DNA of 64,000 nt from Pontederia crassipes (Eukaryota; Streptophyta; Magnoliopsida; Commelinales; Pontederiaceae): positions 2,976,001 through 3,040,000 of the forward strand of contig CM060187.1 in assembly GCA_030549335.1 (NCBI GenBank), written 5' to 3'. The translations under genes were made by a program, and so were the position numbers. The stretch's first letter is position 1, and each line of letters begins with the position of its first letter. The notes below the pieces were generated by a model. The model had not been told where the DNA came from, made no database searches, and saw only the letters and a list, made by a program, of their open reading frames with translations. Positions 36,885 through 50,200 of this stretch are shown here, piece by piece.

Positions 36885-37990
36885 TGTTGGATCTAATTTT
36901 TAATACTTTATAAAATTATATTTTGATTATACAAACATCGAAAGATTAAAATGAAATGGTGAAAATGTTTAAAGAAAAAGGAATAATTTTATGCACTAAA
37001 CTTTGATTAAATAATTGACTATAATCTTAACATATTCTGAATGAATAATGAATATCAAAATTGTAGAAAATCCTATTAGCTAATCATAGAATCCAAGATC
37101 ATCAAATTTGGATAAATGTGCAAAAAGTTGTGCTCAAAATAGCGTTGGTTAGTCAATCTGTCGATTAAAGCAAAGAAAACCGGTCGAGACGACACCGGTC
37201 GACCGAATATGAGATGTCGATCGACCGATGAATACTGAGTCTACCTCAGTTGACATCGGGGTGATACCTGTCGATGTACCGGTCGACAGATCGGTCGATC
37301 GATTAAGCGCAAAAGCTGAAGAAATCACGCAATGGTCACATAGACCGGTCGACCGGTCCAGATAAAAGGAAAAATTTGTGGAATAAATTATGCACGAATT
37401 TTCTTCATATTGAAGCTTATAAAAGGAGTGTCAAAGCCAGAAGCAAATGCACTCATCCAAGTCTTGAAAAAAACTTCAAATTATCAAAAGAAGATTATTC
37501 ATTGAAGTTTTCTCTTCTTTCTCTCTTCTCTTTTTGTGAGCTTAACATTGTAAAAGAGAGAAATATTTTATTAGAAAATTACTGAGAGAGCTCCTGTGTA
37601 AAAAATGTTCAAAATCTTACCTCTTGAACGAGAGAAAAAATTAGCTTCATTAGAAGAGAGGTGAGACTTACCTCTCAAAGCGGAGAAAAGACGATGGTAT
37701 AAAAGGCTTTTCTTCCTTGTCCTATTTGGAACAAAAGAAGAGTTCTAGTGGAATCTCCGATGGTCTCGAGGTCGAAAAATCGGAACGGGAACGTAGGCCA
37801 AGGTGTGGCAGAACCTCGTCAAAAACCATCGTGTGCTCTCTCCCTCTCATATTATGCTTATGATCTGATTTGTTTTGAGTTAAAGATTTGTAAATCGATT
37901 TTAAGCCTTCCGCAATTATTTTTGTAAAATCGATACTTTTATTTTTAACACCAATTCACTCCTCCTGTCTTGGTGCCCTTTGGGATCCTA
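36885..37990 (+). repeat. 5' LTR of the copia-like element
   Basis: It matches 39953-41119 along its length, including the TACAAACATCGAAAGATTAA start block and the ACACCAATTCACTCC end block. The terminal CA is missing where the primer site joins. It contains many TCGACCGGTCGAC-like words. Confidence 0.88.
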
Positions 37991-38040
37991 GTATCAGAGT
38001 GGATTGCTCTTGTTTTAATATTTAACAATTTTTAAGAGCT

Positions 38041-39420
38041 ATGACATCAAGTATTTTTAATTTTGTCGAAGGACAATCAATTAGTCGTCCTCCCCTTTTG
38101 AATGCATCAAATTTTGCATATTGAAAAATTAGAATCCAAGCATATATGTGTTCTATTAATATCGACATGTGAGACATAGTTGAAAAAAGTTATTATGTTC
38201 ATGAAAAGTTACCTACATATTTTAAAGAAAGAGAAAAGATTTTTTCAAAACTTGATTGGAAAATCAAAAATATTTTTTATTGTGCTTTGAATTAAATGGA
38301 GTTTAATCGAATTTCAACTTGTGAAATTGTAACTGAGATTTGAAAAAAAACTCATCACTATTTATGAACGAACTGACAAAGTTAAAGAATTTAGATTAAA
38401 TATTTTAAACCATCAATATGATTCTTTCAAAGTGTATGATAATAAATCCATAAATGATATGGTTGCTCAGTTTAATGATATTTTGAATGGCTTAGCCTCC
38501 TTGGACGAGCCAAGATCTAATCCCAAAAAGTGAAAAACATGTCTCTCTCCTCCAAATGGCATACGAAGAGGACCGTAATTGAAGAAAAAGATTTGAACAA
38601 ATTGGATTTCGATGATCTTATTGGTTCATTTCTAACCTATGAGATCTCAATCCAAGAAGATCAAGAAGAAAAAGCCCCCAAGAAGAAAACATTAAAAAGA
38701 AGCTCGCACTCTACACAAGAAAAACTAGATAAGTATCTCAAGTTGGTAAAAACGAAAGACAAGAACGAGAAGCCAACAAGAAGATTATACAAACACCACA
38801 AAGAAGAAAAATCTCAGAAAGGTAAAAAGAAAAAATATGAAGAGTCTAGTGAAACAAGTGAGTCATCAATCTTCTAATATTTCAAATTCAAATTACGACT
38901 CATCGAACTCTTTCGTAGAAAATCTTTCTTTAGATGTGAATAAAGAACTTTCATCCCTTATAAAAAAATATTTCTCAATTAAAGAGGAAAATGAAAAATT
39001 AATACATGAGATTGAAAAATTAAAAGAAAAAAGAATACATGTCTTTTGGAAAATGAAAAACTAAAAAATGAATTTGATACTTTGAAAATTACACATACTT
39101 GTCAAATTGTAAAACTAACATATTCTTTAGAAAAAGAAAATAAGAAAATAATCTTTTGAAAATTTCATAAAATAAAACTATTTTCCATGTAGGGAAAAAT
39201 AATCTTAGGAAATACTTTGAAAATGAAAACTCTTATTGAAAATCCAATCATCCCTTTATTAGAAAATCACAACTCAAATGTTTTATATGTAGATTTTATG
39301 ATCATTACGCATATCAATGTAGAATAAGAAAATCATCACAACATTACATAATTTGGGTTTCGAAAGGAACAATATCTAACAAAAAAGGACCCAAAGAAAT
39401 TTGGGTATCAAAAGTTATTT
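38041..39420 (+). pseudogene. Degraded copia-type gag with CCHC zinc knuckle
   Basis: Broken frames give MTSSIFNFVEGQSISRPPLL at the start, YERTDKVKEFRLNILNHQYD, a Lys/Glu-rich region (38530-38877) and a coiled-coil-like segment (38837-39064). A CX2CX4HX4C zinc knuckle follows at 39279-39320. This is the layout of UBN2-type copia gag proteins. Several stops interrupt it. The frame fades after IWVSKV at about 39,418, with no pol following. Confidence 0.75.
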
Positions 39421-39952
39421 AATTATTTTTCAAGTGTGCCTCACATGTAAAGAAAATGATGAATGGAAATGTGAAGGCACAAAGATTATGGTAAATGTAT
39501 CACCTACTTTTTTATTCTTCTAAAAAACTCAAAATCATCAATTCTTTTAAGAAAAAGGAAACACATCAAATAGAAAAAAAAATTAGTCACAATGATAGGG
39601 CGAACATGTTTTCAACCTTATTTTAACATATCATTGTTGTGTTAAATTTTTATATAATATTTTGATTCCTAATATATTTTTTGACTTATGGATTTCATAA
39701 TCTCTGCATCAATTTGATTTTCCTTCATTTACAAACTACTTTTTTATGAAACAAAAGGGGGAGAAATATATGAGAAATATGATCTGAATATACTTTATAT
39801 GAATTACAATTAATATTGATGTGAATATCTACCATTGTAAGAAATGCTAAGTGTTAGGGGGAGTAAAATTAATTTTACAAGATTTTACAACTTTTTCGCA
39901 ACTTATATATTTTCCATATTTATCGGTTTGTTTTCATAAAAAAGGAGGAGAT

Positions 39953-41119
39953 TGTTGGATCTAAGTTTTAATGTCTTATATAAATATATTTTAAAGATAC
40001 AAACATCGAAAGATTAAAATGAAATGGGGAAAAAGTTTAAAGAAAAAGGGATAACTTTATGCACTAAAGTTTGATTAAATAATTGACTATGATGTTAGCA
40101 TATTCTGAATGAAGAATGAATATCAAAGTTATAGAGAATCTTGTTAGCTATTCATAGAATCCAAATTTGGATAACTGTGCAAAATGTTATGTTCAAAATA
40201 GTATAGGTCGGTCAACTTGCCGGAAGCAAAGAAGACCGGTCGAGACGACACCGATCGACCGAATATGAGATGCCGGTCGACCGATGAATACTGAGCCTAC
40301 CTCAATTGACGTCGGGATGATACCGATTGTTGTACCGATCGACCGATCAAGCGTAGAAGCTGAAGAAATCGCGCAACGGTCACATAGACCAGTCGACCGA
40401 TCCAGATGTATGGTCGACCGACCTCCGAGTCAAATGAACAATAACGGTCAAATTTGAAGGAGAAATTTGTGAAATAAATTCTGGACGAATTTTTTTCACA
40501 TTGAAGCCTATAAAAAGGAGTGTCAAAGCCAGAAGCAAAGACACTCATTTAAGCCTTGAAAAAAACTTCAAGTTATTAAAAAAGATTATTCCTTGAAGTT
40601 TTCATTTGAAATTTTCTCTTCTTTCTTTCTTCTCTTTTTGTGAGCTTAGCATTGTAAAAGAGAGAAATATTCTATTTAAAAAAATACTGAGAAAGCTCCT
40701 GTGTAAAAGATGTACAAAATCTTACCTCTTGAGCGAGAAAAAAAATTAACTTCATTAAAAGAGAGGTGAGTCTTACCTCTCGAAGTGGAGAAAAGATGGT
40801 AGTGTAAAGGACTTTTCTTCATTGCCCTATTTGGAACAAAGGAAGAAGGAATAATTTTAGTAAAATCTCTGACGGTCTCGAGGTCGAGAAGTCAGAGCGG
40901 GGACGTAGACCAAGTTATAACCGAACCTCGTCAGCAACCACCACGTGCTTTGTGATTGAATTCTCCATCTCCCTCTCATATTATGCTTATGATCTGATTT
41001 GTTTTGAGTTAAAGATTTTGTGAATCGATTTTAAGCCTTTCGCGATGATTTTCGTAAAATTGATACTTTTGTTTTTAACACCAATTCACTCCCCTCTTGG
41101 TGCCCTTTGGGATCCTACA
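39953..41119 (+). repeat. 3' LTR of the copia-like element
   Basis: It begins TGTTGGATCTAAG and ends GGGATCCTACA next to the GACGT duplication. It is about 60 bp longer than the 5' LTR because of small insertions and deletions. The visible divergence between LTRs implies an insertion that is not recent. Confidence 0.88.
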
Positions 41120-41843
41120 GACGTCAATGTCCCCGTTGACTGGACCGACGTCTTCTCTCCCGCCCACGACCTTTGCCTTCGCCTCTATGGCCCGATGTCT
41201 AGCCTCCTCCACCGTTGAAGCTCCTCGTCCTTGTCTACTTCCGCGGTACAATTTTTGTCTCGGCACTCGCACTTGTTCCAACTTCCACAAATGCTATCTC
41301 CATCTAGCCGCTGAGCTGCCCGCCCTCGTCATCGCCCTAGACAACTGCCTAGCTCCGGAGCACTGCCTGTCCGGTACCCTTGATGAGGTCCCTAGGCAGC
41401 GACGGTTGTCGATTCAGCTTCCACGGCATCGTCGACCCTCGACGGTGACGATCAAATGCGGGAAGGTAGAACTCGCGGCGGCCGACACTAATGACGACAA
41501 CGAGGACGCATCAGAAATGGTTTAACCTTCGCTCGCTTGTGGCAGTCTACCAACTTCGCCGTCGGGCCACTTGCCATTGGCTTCAGTCATCTCTGTGCAC
41601 AGAATCACCTTTGTGCATAGTGCTTTTGTGAAGAACTGCATATGACTTTTTTTGTTTTTTTAATAAGATTTTTTTTACATTTTCACCTAAGAAATCAGGG
41701 CATCGGTCCCCGCGAGACTTGGGGGCCTCTGGGATTGAGACGAGGGATCAAATTTTCCTTGCACTAGAGATTCGAGGAAGGGTCGTGAGCGGGGAGAGTG
41801 TCCTCCGCCCCGAAGAGGGTCAGGTGCCATCCCTGGGTGAAAT

Positions 41844-44209
41844 AGAATATGGAGGAATGAAATTAGATAAATTATGTTTGATTAATTTTTTTATTTAAGT
41901 TAAGACTTAAGAGGAGTGGAGTAGAGTGGAAGTCCTCCAAACATCATATTTTTTTTATTCTATCAAATTAATGAAATGAGAAGAAATAAATAATTTTAAA
42001 CCAAACTAATCTTTACCAAATTAAATCACCTCTCTCTTTTATGATTTTATCTCTCCCTCTTACATTAGTACACTATCATTTTTCATGGTATGAATATTAC
42101 ATTAAAAAAATAATTTTCATTTTTATAAATATTTATCTCTTATTTTTTGTACTTTTTAAATAGATGGATATAAAAATTAAATAATATAATAAAAAAATAA
42201 GGGAACAACAAAACAAAGAGAAAAAATAAATGCTAAATAAATAAATTTTATTATTTGTTAGATATTATTAATGCTTTATATATAATAAAGTGTATTTTAA
42301 TAAATAGAACTTTCATTCTTCAACTCATCAATCTTTACAACTTGCACACAACACTCTCACTCCTCCACCACATTTCATCTGTCGAGCACATTTCGTCAAT
42401 CGATTAGTTATTTGTGAAATAGAGCCTAAGAAAACAAACAACTGTGCCGGATATTGATGAAGGCGACGTTAAGCCAAATTATTTGTGAGGGGCGGGGGGC
42501 ATAGATGCATGCATGCTCATGGGGCATTCAATTCGTTACTATTGTGATATCTCAAGCTGTAGCTGGTGGTGGTGGTGCTCATTAAGACGCCAACATTATG
42601 ATGTATCTTTTCCCTCTCCAGCCTAAAGGGAGGGACAGCACGATATCTCGGGCCAAACTTGTTGCAGGTTTTTTGCCTGTGGGTCTGCCTTGAAGGGAGG
42701 TCATGACACTGCATGATATATATATCCCACCTCTCGGATCGTTGAATTATTTTCACTACTCCGAGAGCAAAAGTTCATGCACCATGATTCCAACTCATTC
42801 GGTCAGTTTACATTAAATGGAAAGTTCATTAAAAGGGAGTTGGCAAAGTGATATCTCCCGGCCAAACTTCTTCTGTTGTGGTTCATATGGTAAGAGACAA
42901 ATATGATATCTCAAATTAATCAAAACAAGGAAATCACAACCTGCTATGACCGAACTGGTGCAAGGACCCAATACATGAGTCGCTAAAACTATCAATGTCA
43001 AGGATCAACTCTACCTGTAGTAGTAGTAGTTTGGTATTCGATTGACCAAATGAAAATAAAAAAAGAAACTTAAAAATTGAAATCTATTACTAGTAAGTTT
43101 TTGCCGACATGAGAATTCGTCATCCATTTGAGCCAACCAATATGGTTAGTTAGCTAACACCTTTGCCTATAAAACTTATCAATAGTGAATGAGAATTAGG
43201 TGTTTACAGAAACTTTAGCTCAACCAATTTGGTAGTCTCTTCAGGTAGCCTTCAACTCATACAAAAAAGAAAAAGAAGGATTTTGAGATGCCTGAATGAT
43301 TTTTTAAAAAACTTAGTGCTATTGAGATTATTAGATTCAAACCGCATCGATTAAGAGATAATCTCATCACAATTAAGTGAATCGTTAGCTTTAATTAATG
43401 AAGAATCGAACATGGATGTTAGAGCTGAGATGTAAGTAAGTGAATCTAATAGCTCTGTTCCAGTTGACTAGTGCCACTGAGGTTTGCTCAGAATGCATGT
43501 AGACAGCTGAAGTGGCGTCGGTCAATTTTGAACATAAAGTCATTCCATCAGACGCAAATAAATTGCAATTTTATCTCAGGAACAAGAATTGTTACCGCTG
43601 TGACAATATAATTAAGGAAAAACTACATAACAAGAACGGAAACTATGGTATAACTCACTGTACTACATTATTTCAGAAATTACTGTAGTAAGAGAATAGT
43701 TCGGCACAGAAAAATGCAAGTGAGCTTTCAATTTGGGTAGAAAGATTCTAACCTTGAATCTTTGCTGGTTATTCAATCAGCAACGCATTTCTAAACAGTA
43801 ATCGATTAGGCATGTCAAATCTGTGTTTCCTTTCATCATAGAAAAGATATACATTAGGCATCTAAACCTTTTTTATCATACTAATTAAACATTATGGAGG
43901 ACAATATTGATATCTGGTTTAACAAAAGGCACTTGCAATTTAAAAGGAGATCGACAAAAAAACTAAAAAAAAAGTCACCTGGAGCATTTCCCCTTGGAAC
44001 AATTAACTACAAGGTTAACATAAATCTGCAGTCCGATTCTTTGACGACAACTTTACATAAAGATTTTGAGTAGAAAAATTGTTGAGCTCTACGGTAAATA
44101 TAAATCATTGATGGTAAAGTAAACAAACAACAAGTCATCTTATCATGCTAATGTCCTTTGGTTCCCATAAATGGGTATGACCGCCACAATGCCAGTCACG
44201 CCACCCATT
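41844..44209. other. Intergenic and ARL1 3' side
   Basis: AT-rich. Two segments sharing ATATCTC and GGCCAAACTT words at about 42,640 and 42,850 suggest a small local duplication. No gene is recognised. The part nearest 44,209 should include the ARL1 3' UTR. Confidence 0.3.
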
Positions 44210-47200
44210 TTAGCCTCTGCCAGATTTGAGTGTGTTACTAAGCCTGCACCACAAACATTACGTTCCATGAAACTCACATCTTAAATTTTGTTCAATTGCA
44301 GTTTCCTATTAACCTACACTAAAAGAAGTTTCTGTATCTTGTCAATATGTTACAGAAATCGCTTAATGCAGCATAGTTCTGACTCCATAAATTTAGAAGC
44401 AGATCCAAGAGGCATATGTTGCACATAAAATAGGTTATGGGACCTATTATCCAATTGAAACTTTCTAAGAGTAGTCTGAAGTTAGTTGAACTCACCAGTC
44501 CAAACCCTCAAACAGCCCTTCACCTTTTATAGCTGATGTCTTGAAAATTGCCCATTGACGGTTTTTTATTTTGTGAAGTTCTAAGGCTTCTGTTACTGCA
44601 GCATCATCGAGTGCACCAGGGAGATCCTGTATGCACATAAAAAGCAGTAACCCAAAAGAAATATCAAATCAAAGTTTGGGGTTTTCTATTTCTATTTGGT
44701 GACAAATATCTCATTTATCTATTGTTCTATTGGTAACTCATATATACAATCTCAAATGTCTTAGACAATATTCGATCTTTTAGCATCCATACTTCATAAT
44801 ATACAACACCATGATAGCATGTTAACTCATTCTGTCTCTCACATCTCCTCCTTATGACTTGCTTTCTGAACTCACACTTGAATAAAAAATATCAAAGCTT
44901 TAAGTCCAACATATAACCGTACAAACTTGCTAATTCCAATTAATAACATTGAAGCCAGATTGTATATTTTACTGGTCGTCTAAGTCAATATCTAATCCCA
45001 CATAGGAAATCTACTTAATGAAGAACGTGCTTCAATATTCAGTAGTAAAGAAAAGGTACCTGCTTATTGGCATATACAAGGACAACTGCACCTTTTAGCT
45101 CTTCTTCCTAGCAAAGAAGTAATCTGATCTGTCAGTTCAAATCATGTAGTGACGACTATAACCACCCAAGAAAAAAACTTATCAGCACCAAGCATTATGG
45201 GGAATGCAATAAAGAAATGTCGTGTGAAAAGTACTATAACTAGTTAACCACGACTTCATGAAGTTGAAATTGATTATCATCAATTTGTCTACGCAATTTG
45301 TTTTACAGCAGAAACAACATGACACAGAGAAATCTCAGTTACTGTGATGTATAACTCCAGACAGAAAATTAAACAATACTCGTTTACCGAGAACCAAGTT
45401 AACATAGTGAGAAAGGCTGAATATATTTGAAATGTAACAGATAATATCAAAGTTAATGATGCATATTTTTGCTCAACTTATTGAACGTCACATAGCATAG
45501 AGATGCTAAATATGCAAACCAACAAAACACATCAGCCAAATTAAGCAAAACAAATTTCAAACTTTCAGTTCATTGCAAAAGGCTTCCATAAGGCATTCCT
45601 TTAAACCAAAGGGCTTCCAAGGAGAAAGTAAAGAATAGAAGTGTGAGTTGATTAAATCCTCTATACCTCTAAGATGGCATGGAATTCATCTTTAGCAGTT
45701 ACAAGTCTATCCGTGTCACTGGAGTCAACAACATAAATAATTGCCTGAGTATTTGGAAAGTAACATCTCCAGTAAGGTCTGCATGAATGGATGTCAAGTT
45801 TCATCAATAAATATAAATGTGTCTAAATGAGTTAGAAAATTAATAACTAGTTCTTAGAACAGAAGCAGAATAAATTATATTTCCAATGGAAAGGGAGAGC
45901 ATTTAATACGTAGTTAGGAAGTAGGAACTCCAATAATGTTCAGAAGATGTTGAATTTTAGTTTTTTTTTTTGAGGGATAAACAGGATGATTAACAACTTG
46001 TTAATCATCCACGACACATTTTATATCAATTGAAAATTGAGCTACATAATTTGCGGTGCCACAATCACGCCACACAAAGATATAAATAGTACCAGAAGAG
46101 CAATAAGATGTAATGTCACAGCCGAGACGACCAAAACTAACAAAAACGGCACCAGTTATGTTAATATGGGAGGTAATATTTTCCAGGTAGCTTGGGGCTC
46201 CCCTAAATATAACCGCATTCCTCTGCAGCCAGATCGCCCACATTGCTGCAAAAATTTTTGCCATATCCCTTCTAGATCTGTATGTAGACATCTCAGAACA
46301 TCCACCTCTCCTGAAAGATAACCAAAATTCAGTCTCTGTCGTCACCGCGATGCTTGTAATACCAAGCCCATTCCATACTTCCTGTGCTGTCTTACACCCA
46401 AAGAATAGATGCTGCACCCTTTCCTCCGCCTCTCGACAAGTATTACACATCGGAGAAACCCCAGTAATAAGGCCAGACGGGTAAGCCGCAGTGAGAATCC
46501 TTCCTCTTCTAACCTGCCAAATGAATATCTTGATCTTAAGAGGGACCTTTGCCGCCCATATCTGCCTACAATCCTTCCAGAAATCACAGTCAACATTGTG
46601 TGACTGCCCCCTAAGAATCTTGTATGCTGATCGGACCGAGAAAGTATCACCTAACCACACCCAGCCATCCACTCTTGAGCTGTCGAGCTCAAGATGAGAA
46701 ATTGGGTGAAGGAGCTCGAGAAACTCAGAAACTCTCTGATCCGAGAGGGCAGAGGTGAAACAGGGCATCCAGCAACCCTGGACAGGCTCCCAGGGTAGGT
46801 CCAGATTTCACCTAGAGTGGTGTCTTTGTCACGGGCAATTGCAAAAGGTCTAGGGAAACGATTGGACAATACTCCCCAAGGCTGCCAACTATCCTTCCAG
46901 AATAAGAAAGTTGAGCCCAAGCCGATCTGTGGCCTAAAAAGTGAACAATTCTTGAGTCGGACCATCGAGATGCCCCTTCCAGAAAGTAGACAGCCCACTG
47001 GACTGCAGAAAACTTGAATCACAGGTCTATATTGTTCCATGACAAGTACTGATAACATTGGATAAAAGGCCTCCACCATGCCCCATTATCTGGCAGCCCA
47101 TCTTGCACAGCAGCGCCTCGTTGAAAATTTGAAGGTCGAGAACACCCAGTCCTCCTTCCCCTTTTGGCTGACAGATGCTCTGACAGTCTACCATGTGGAT

Positions 47201-50200
47201 TGGACGGCTGCTATAAATCCCTTCCAAAAGAAGTTTCTTCTGATGCTGTCCATACGTCTCTCGACCTTCCGGGGCAACAGCAAGACCAGCTAAAATACGT
47301 GGAAAGAACCGTGAGCACAGAGTTAAGCAGCACAAGTTGTCCAGCATTGGATAATAGTCTCTCGCCTGCCCCTTCTCTAAAAAAAAAAGTAGTCTCTCGT
47401 CTGCCAACCCGCCAGTCTAGCCTCCATCTTGAGAATGACTCGATTCCAACCAATGTCGGACGACGACCCGGATAAGTGTCCATTTCAAATCGAACCGGTC
47501 GGGTCAGTCGGACCGGATAATAATATAATATTATATTTAATGTGATATAATAAATCAAGCTATGATATTTTGATTATGATATATATGATGTCAAAAAAAA
47601 TATAATTATACAAAAGAAAAAATAAAAATCATAAATCATAAATTTATAATTAATTTTAAGATTTGATATTAAAATTATTTGGTGAATAATATACCGAAAG
47701 GTTTGGTTACTAATAGAGCGGAATGACGTCGTATGATCCATGTAGCCGACCCCACCTAGTGGGATAAGGCTTTGTTGTTGTTGTTGTTGATATTAAATTT
47801 ATTATACACTTAATAAATTAAAATCTTATTGAATTCGATTATTCTATACAAATTTTCTACTGATTATTCTATATAAATTAATTTTATGTTAGAAGCAACA
47901 AATACATAATTTTTTCCAAAATATTATGACAAGATTATATATTCTATAAATAAATATATAGTATAATTAGTAGTTAACTATTTAAGTTGACTTATTACAT
48001 ACTGAATCAAAGAAATTTAAATTTGTGTATATATATTATTGTATATATACTAAGTATATTATAGTATTGTTGTATATTATACATATAACAAAGAAGTTTG
48101 CACCATTCATGCATAAATAATTTATCTAATATGATAAATATTATACTAATATAATAAATATATAATTAATTTATATTAAAATACATTTATGATATTAAAA
48201 AATTGAATAAGATCATAATCCATAAGTTAAAGCTGAAAGTTTAATAAATTCAAGACTAAATGAAGGGAAAAACGCAAGTGAGTGTAAAAGATAGTCCCAC
48301 ATTGATAATAATAGCAAAGTGAAAGTAAATGGACAAGTATTAATTAAGGAGGAGACTAATGGGTCAATATGATTATTTATGGAGAAAGTCCATCTTTGGA
48401 TATTTTCCAAATCAATAATAAAAAATTTTATCAAATTATCTCTTAACAAAAAATAATTTAATAAAAAAATTCGACTGGTCCAAAAAATGCGGTTCAACCC
48501 GGTTTTTTCCGATTTTAGCCGATTTTGGCTGTTTTTGACCGGTTCAATCCGGTTCGAATAAGGGTCCGGTTTTGTTACTATATTATACATATAACAAAGA
48601 AGTTGGCACCATTCATGCATAAATAATTTATCTAATATGATAAATATTATATTAATATAAATATATAATTAATTTATATTATAATATACACTTATGATAT
48701 TAAAAAATTGAATAAGATCATAATCCATAAGTTAAAGATAAAAGTTTAATAAATTCAGGACTAAATGAAGGGAAAAAGCGCGAGTGTAAAAAGATAGTCC
48801 CACATTGATAATAGTAGGTGAGAGTAAATGCACAAGTATTAATTGAGGGGACTAATGGGTCAATATAATTATTTATGGAGAAAGTCCATCTTTGGATATT
48901 TTCCGAATTTATAATAACAACTTTTATCAAATTATCTCTTAACAAAAATAATTTAATAAAAAAAATCGGTTGGTCCAAAAAATGCGGTTCAACCCAGTTT
49001 TTTCAATTTTGGCCTATTTGACCGGTTCGAATAGGGGTCCGGTTTGGGGGCTTCAAGTGGACCGCATTGCCCGGTCGGTCTTGATAACACTAGTTTCAAC
49101 CCTCCGATCTGATCAGCCTATCCGAGAGTGGGAAGCCAAGGTAGTTAATCGGCAGTGCTCCCACAGGTGTTTTGAACTCAGCAGAAATTGTGGCAGATTC
49201 CTCATTCGACATACGAGAAGGAAAGAATAAGGATTTCGAGTAGTTGACAGCCAAACTGGAAAAATTTTCAAAGATTTTGAGCATAGTTGAGCCCTCAACC
49301 AAAAAGATTTTGCACATGCATACACAGTTAGGTCTATGGAATACATTGTTGTATCTAGAAAATAAATCATTACTTGTTCTGACAGGAAATGGAGGGATAT
49401 ACCTTACGACACCTACCAAGAATTTTGAATGTTACAGGTTTAATATAATGATATTAATATTTGTATTTTTTTCCACTGCTAACCCGATCGATGTGATAAA
49501 CAACAGGTCAACTAGACACATCTCCGGCAACCCCTGCCGGCGGTGCCCCCCTGCACATCTCCGGCAACCGCTGCCGGCGGCGCCCCCCCTGCACGTCTTC
49601 GGCAATCCCTGCTGGAGGCGCCACCCTCTCTGAGATCTACCGGCGCTGTCAGCCTATCGTCAGTCGCGAGCGCCCGCTGTTTGGGGCAGGATGAGGCCGC
49701 GACTTCAGCAACTGAGTAATGGGTGGACGGCCATCTCCCGATCGCGCTCCAACCGTCGGCCGGCCACCCACTGCTTCCGCTGTCTAGGGGAGGGCCACTA
49801 CGCACGATCATGTACGCTCCCCTTTAGATGCCTCAAATGTGGAAAGGATGGTCATCGTCGTGCTCTCTGCCCCCTCTCTCGCCGGAGGTCGCCGGCTGTG
49901 CACGTTGCTAATATGTCTAACAGGGAGCCGAATGCCGAGTTCCCATGGTGGTCGTTCCCTGGTTGCAGCCGATGGCGCAGGCGAGGGATTTCCTCCTCGT
50001 TCCCGGTTCACCCCAGCAGCGGGAGACCCTCCTGGCCTCGCCGTCTACCGTCTCGCCGGACTGCTCCATCAGATGGCGTCCTTGGCGAGAGGAAGACGGC
50101 GCATCGCCCTCGCCGGCGCCTGCAGGGTCAGTGATCGACATCCGAGGTATCCCCCTCCACCTCCTGCAACTGGAGGTCGTGCTGGCCATCGCTTGGACGT

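Larger units (their letters stand above)
36885..41119 (+). mobile_element. Gag-only copia-like LTR retroelement (non-autonomous) with 5-bp target duplication
   Basis: Two LTRs of about 1.1 kb begin TGTTGGATCTAA; the 3' LTR ends GATCCTACA. The flanking duplication GACGT is at 36880-36884 and 41120-41124. After the 5' LTR comes GTATCAGAGTGG, a trace of the TGGTATCAGAGC initiator-Met tRNA primer site with its first bases lost. An AAAAGGAGGAGAT polypurine tract precedes the 3' LTR. The interior encodes only a broken gag with a zinc knuckle. No protease, integrase or reverse transcriptase is seen, so it must have relied on enzymes from another element. Confidence 0.9.
36748..41525 (+). pseudogene. 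Carboxylesterase (CXE, alpha/beta hydrolase) fragment, interrupted
   Basis: The left part (36748-36884) encodes a Ser-rich start then CCGLLQVLSDGTVVHPYVAF. The right part (41125-41525) encodes DLCLRLYGP, a stop and frame change, LVYFRGTIF and then HLAAELPALVIALDNCLAPEH. These follow the order of plant CXE/GID1-like esterases: the LLQVYSDGSVVR start, the LVYFHGGGF oxyanion-hole motif and the LAAELPALVLSVDYRLAPEH block. The HGG oxyanion motif is degraded to RGT and the catalytic GXSXG region is absent. A copia-like element sits between the parts, duplicating GACGT. It is a dead fragment, probably captured by the surrounding hAT-like element before that insertion. Confidence 0.75.
36337..41835. 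mobile_element. hAT-like element carrying a carboxylesterase fragment, later split by an LTR element
   Basis: The left end reads TAAGGATGGCAATATCCC and the reverse complement of the right end CAGGGATGGCACCTGACCC, close to the common plant hAT terminus TAGGGATGGCAAT. GC-rich CCCCGCC-type subterminal sequence is present on both sides. Flanks GGTGAGAT (36329-36336) and GGTGAAAT (41836-41843) form an 8-bp duplication with one mismatch. Without the copia-like insertion the element is about 1.26 kb and holds only the esterase fragment. No transposase is visible. Confidence 0.6.
47451..49092. mobile_element. hAT-like element nested in the LINE (same family as 60150-61269)
   Basis: It begins CAATGTCGGACGACGACCC and ends GGTCTTGATAACACTA. 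Its left portion parallels the reverse complement of the right end of 60150-61269, through CGAACCGGT...GGACCGGATA and into the AT-rich part. The flanks ATTCCAAC and GTTTCAAC match at six of eight positions, and removing the element restores the LINE frame through RSEGWNRV. Inside is a two-copy block (about 48,040-48,570 and 48,575-49,050) and an RTE LINE tail. Confidence 0.75.
45961..49425 (-). mobile_element. 5'-truncated L1-type LINE in ARL1 intron 5, split by a hAT element
   Basis: Read on the minus strand, the LINE runs from about 49,425 to a poly(A) tail seen as T11 near 45,961. Pieces encode the reverse transcriptase end ([19 protein letters not shown]) at 49,096-49,419. After the hAT insertion it continues with [15 protein letters not shown], the thumb region, and the zinc-binding tail ([49 protein letters not shown]). 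Frame shifts make it inactive. A GAATTTT match on both sides is too weak to call a duplication. Confidence 0.85.
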
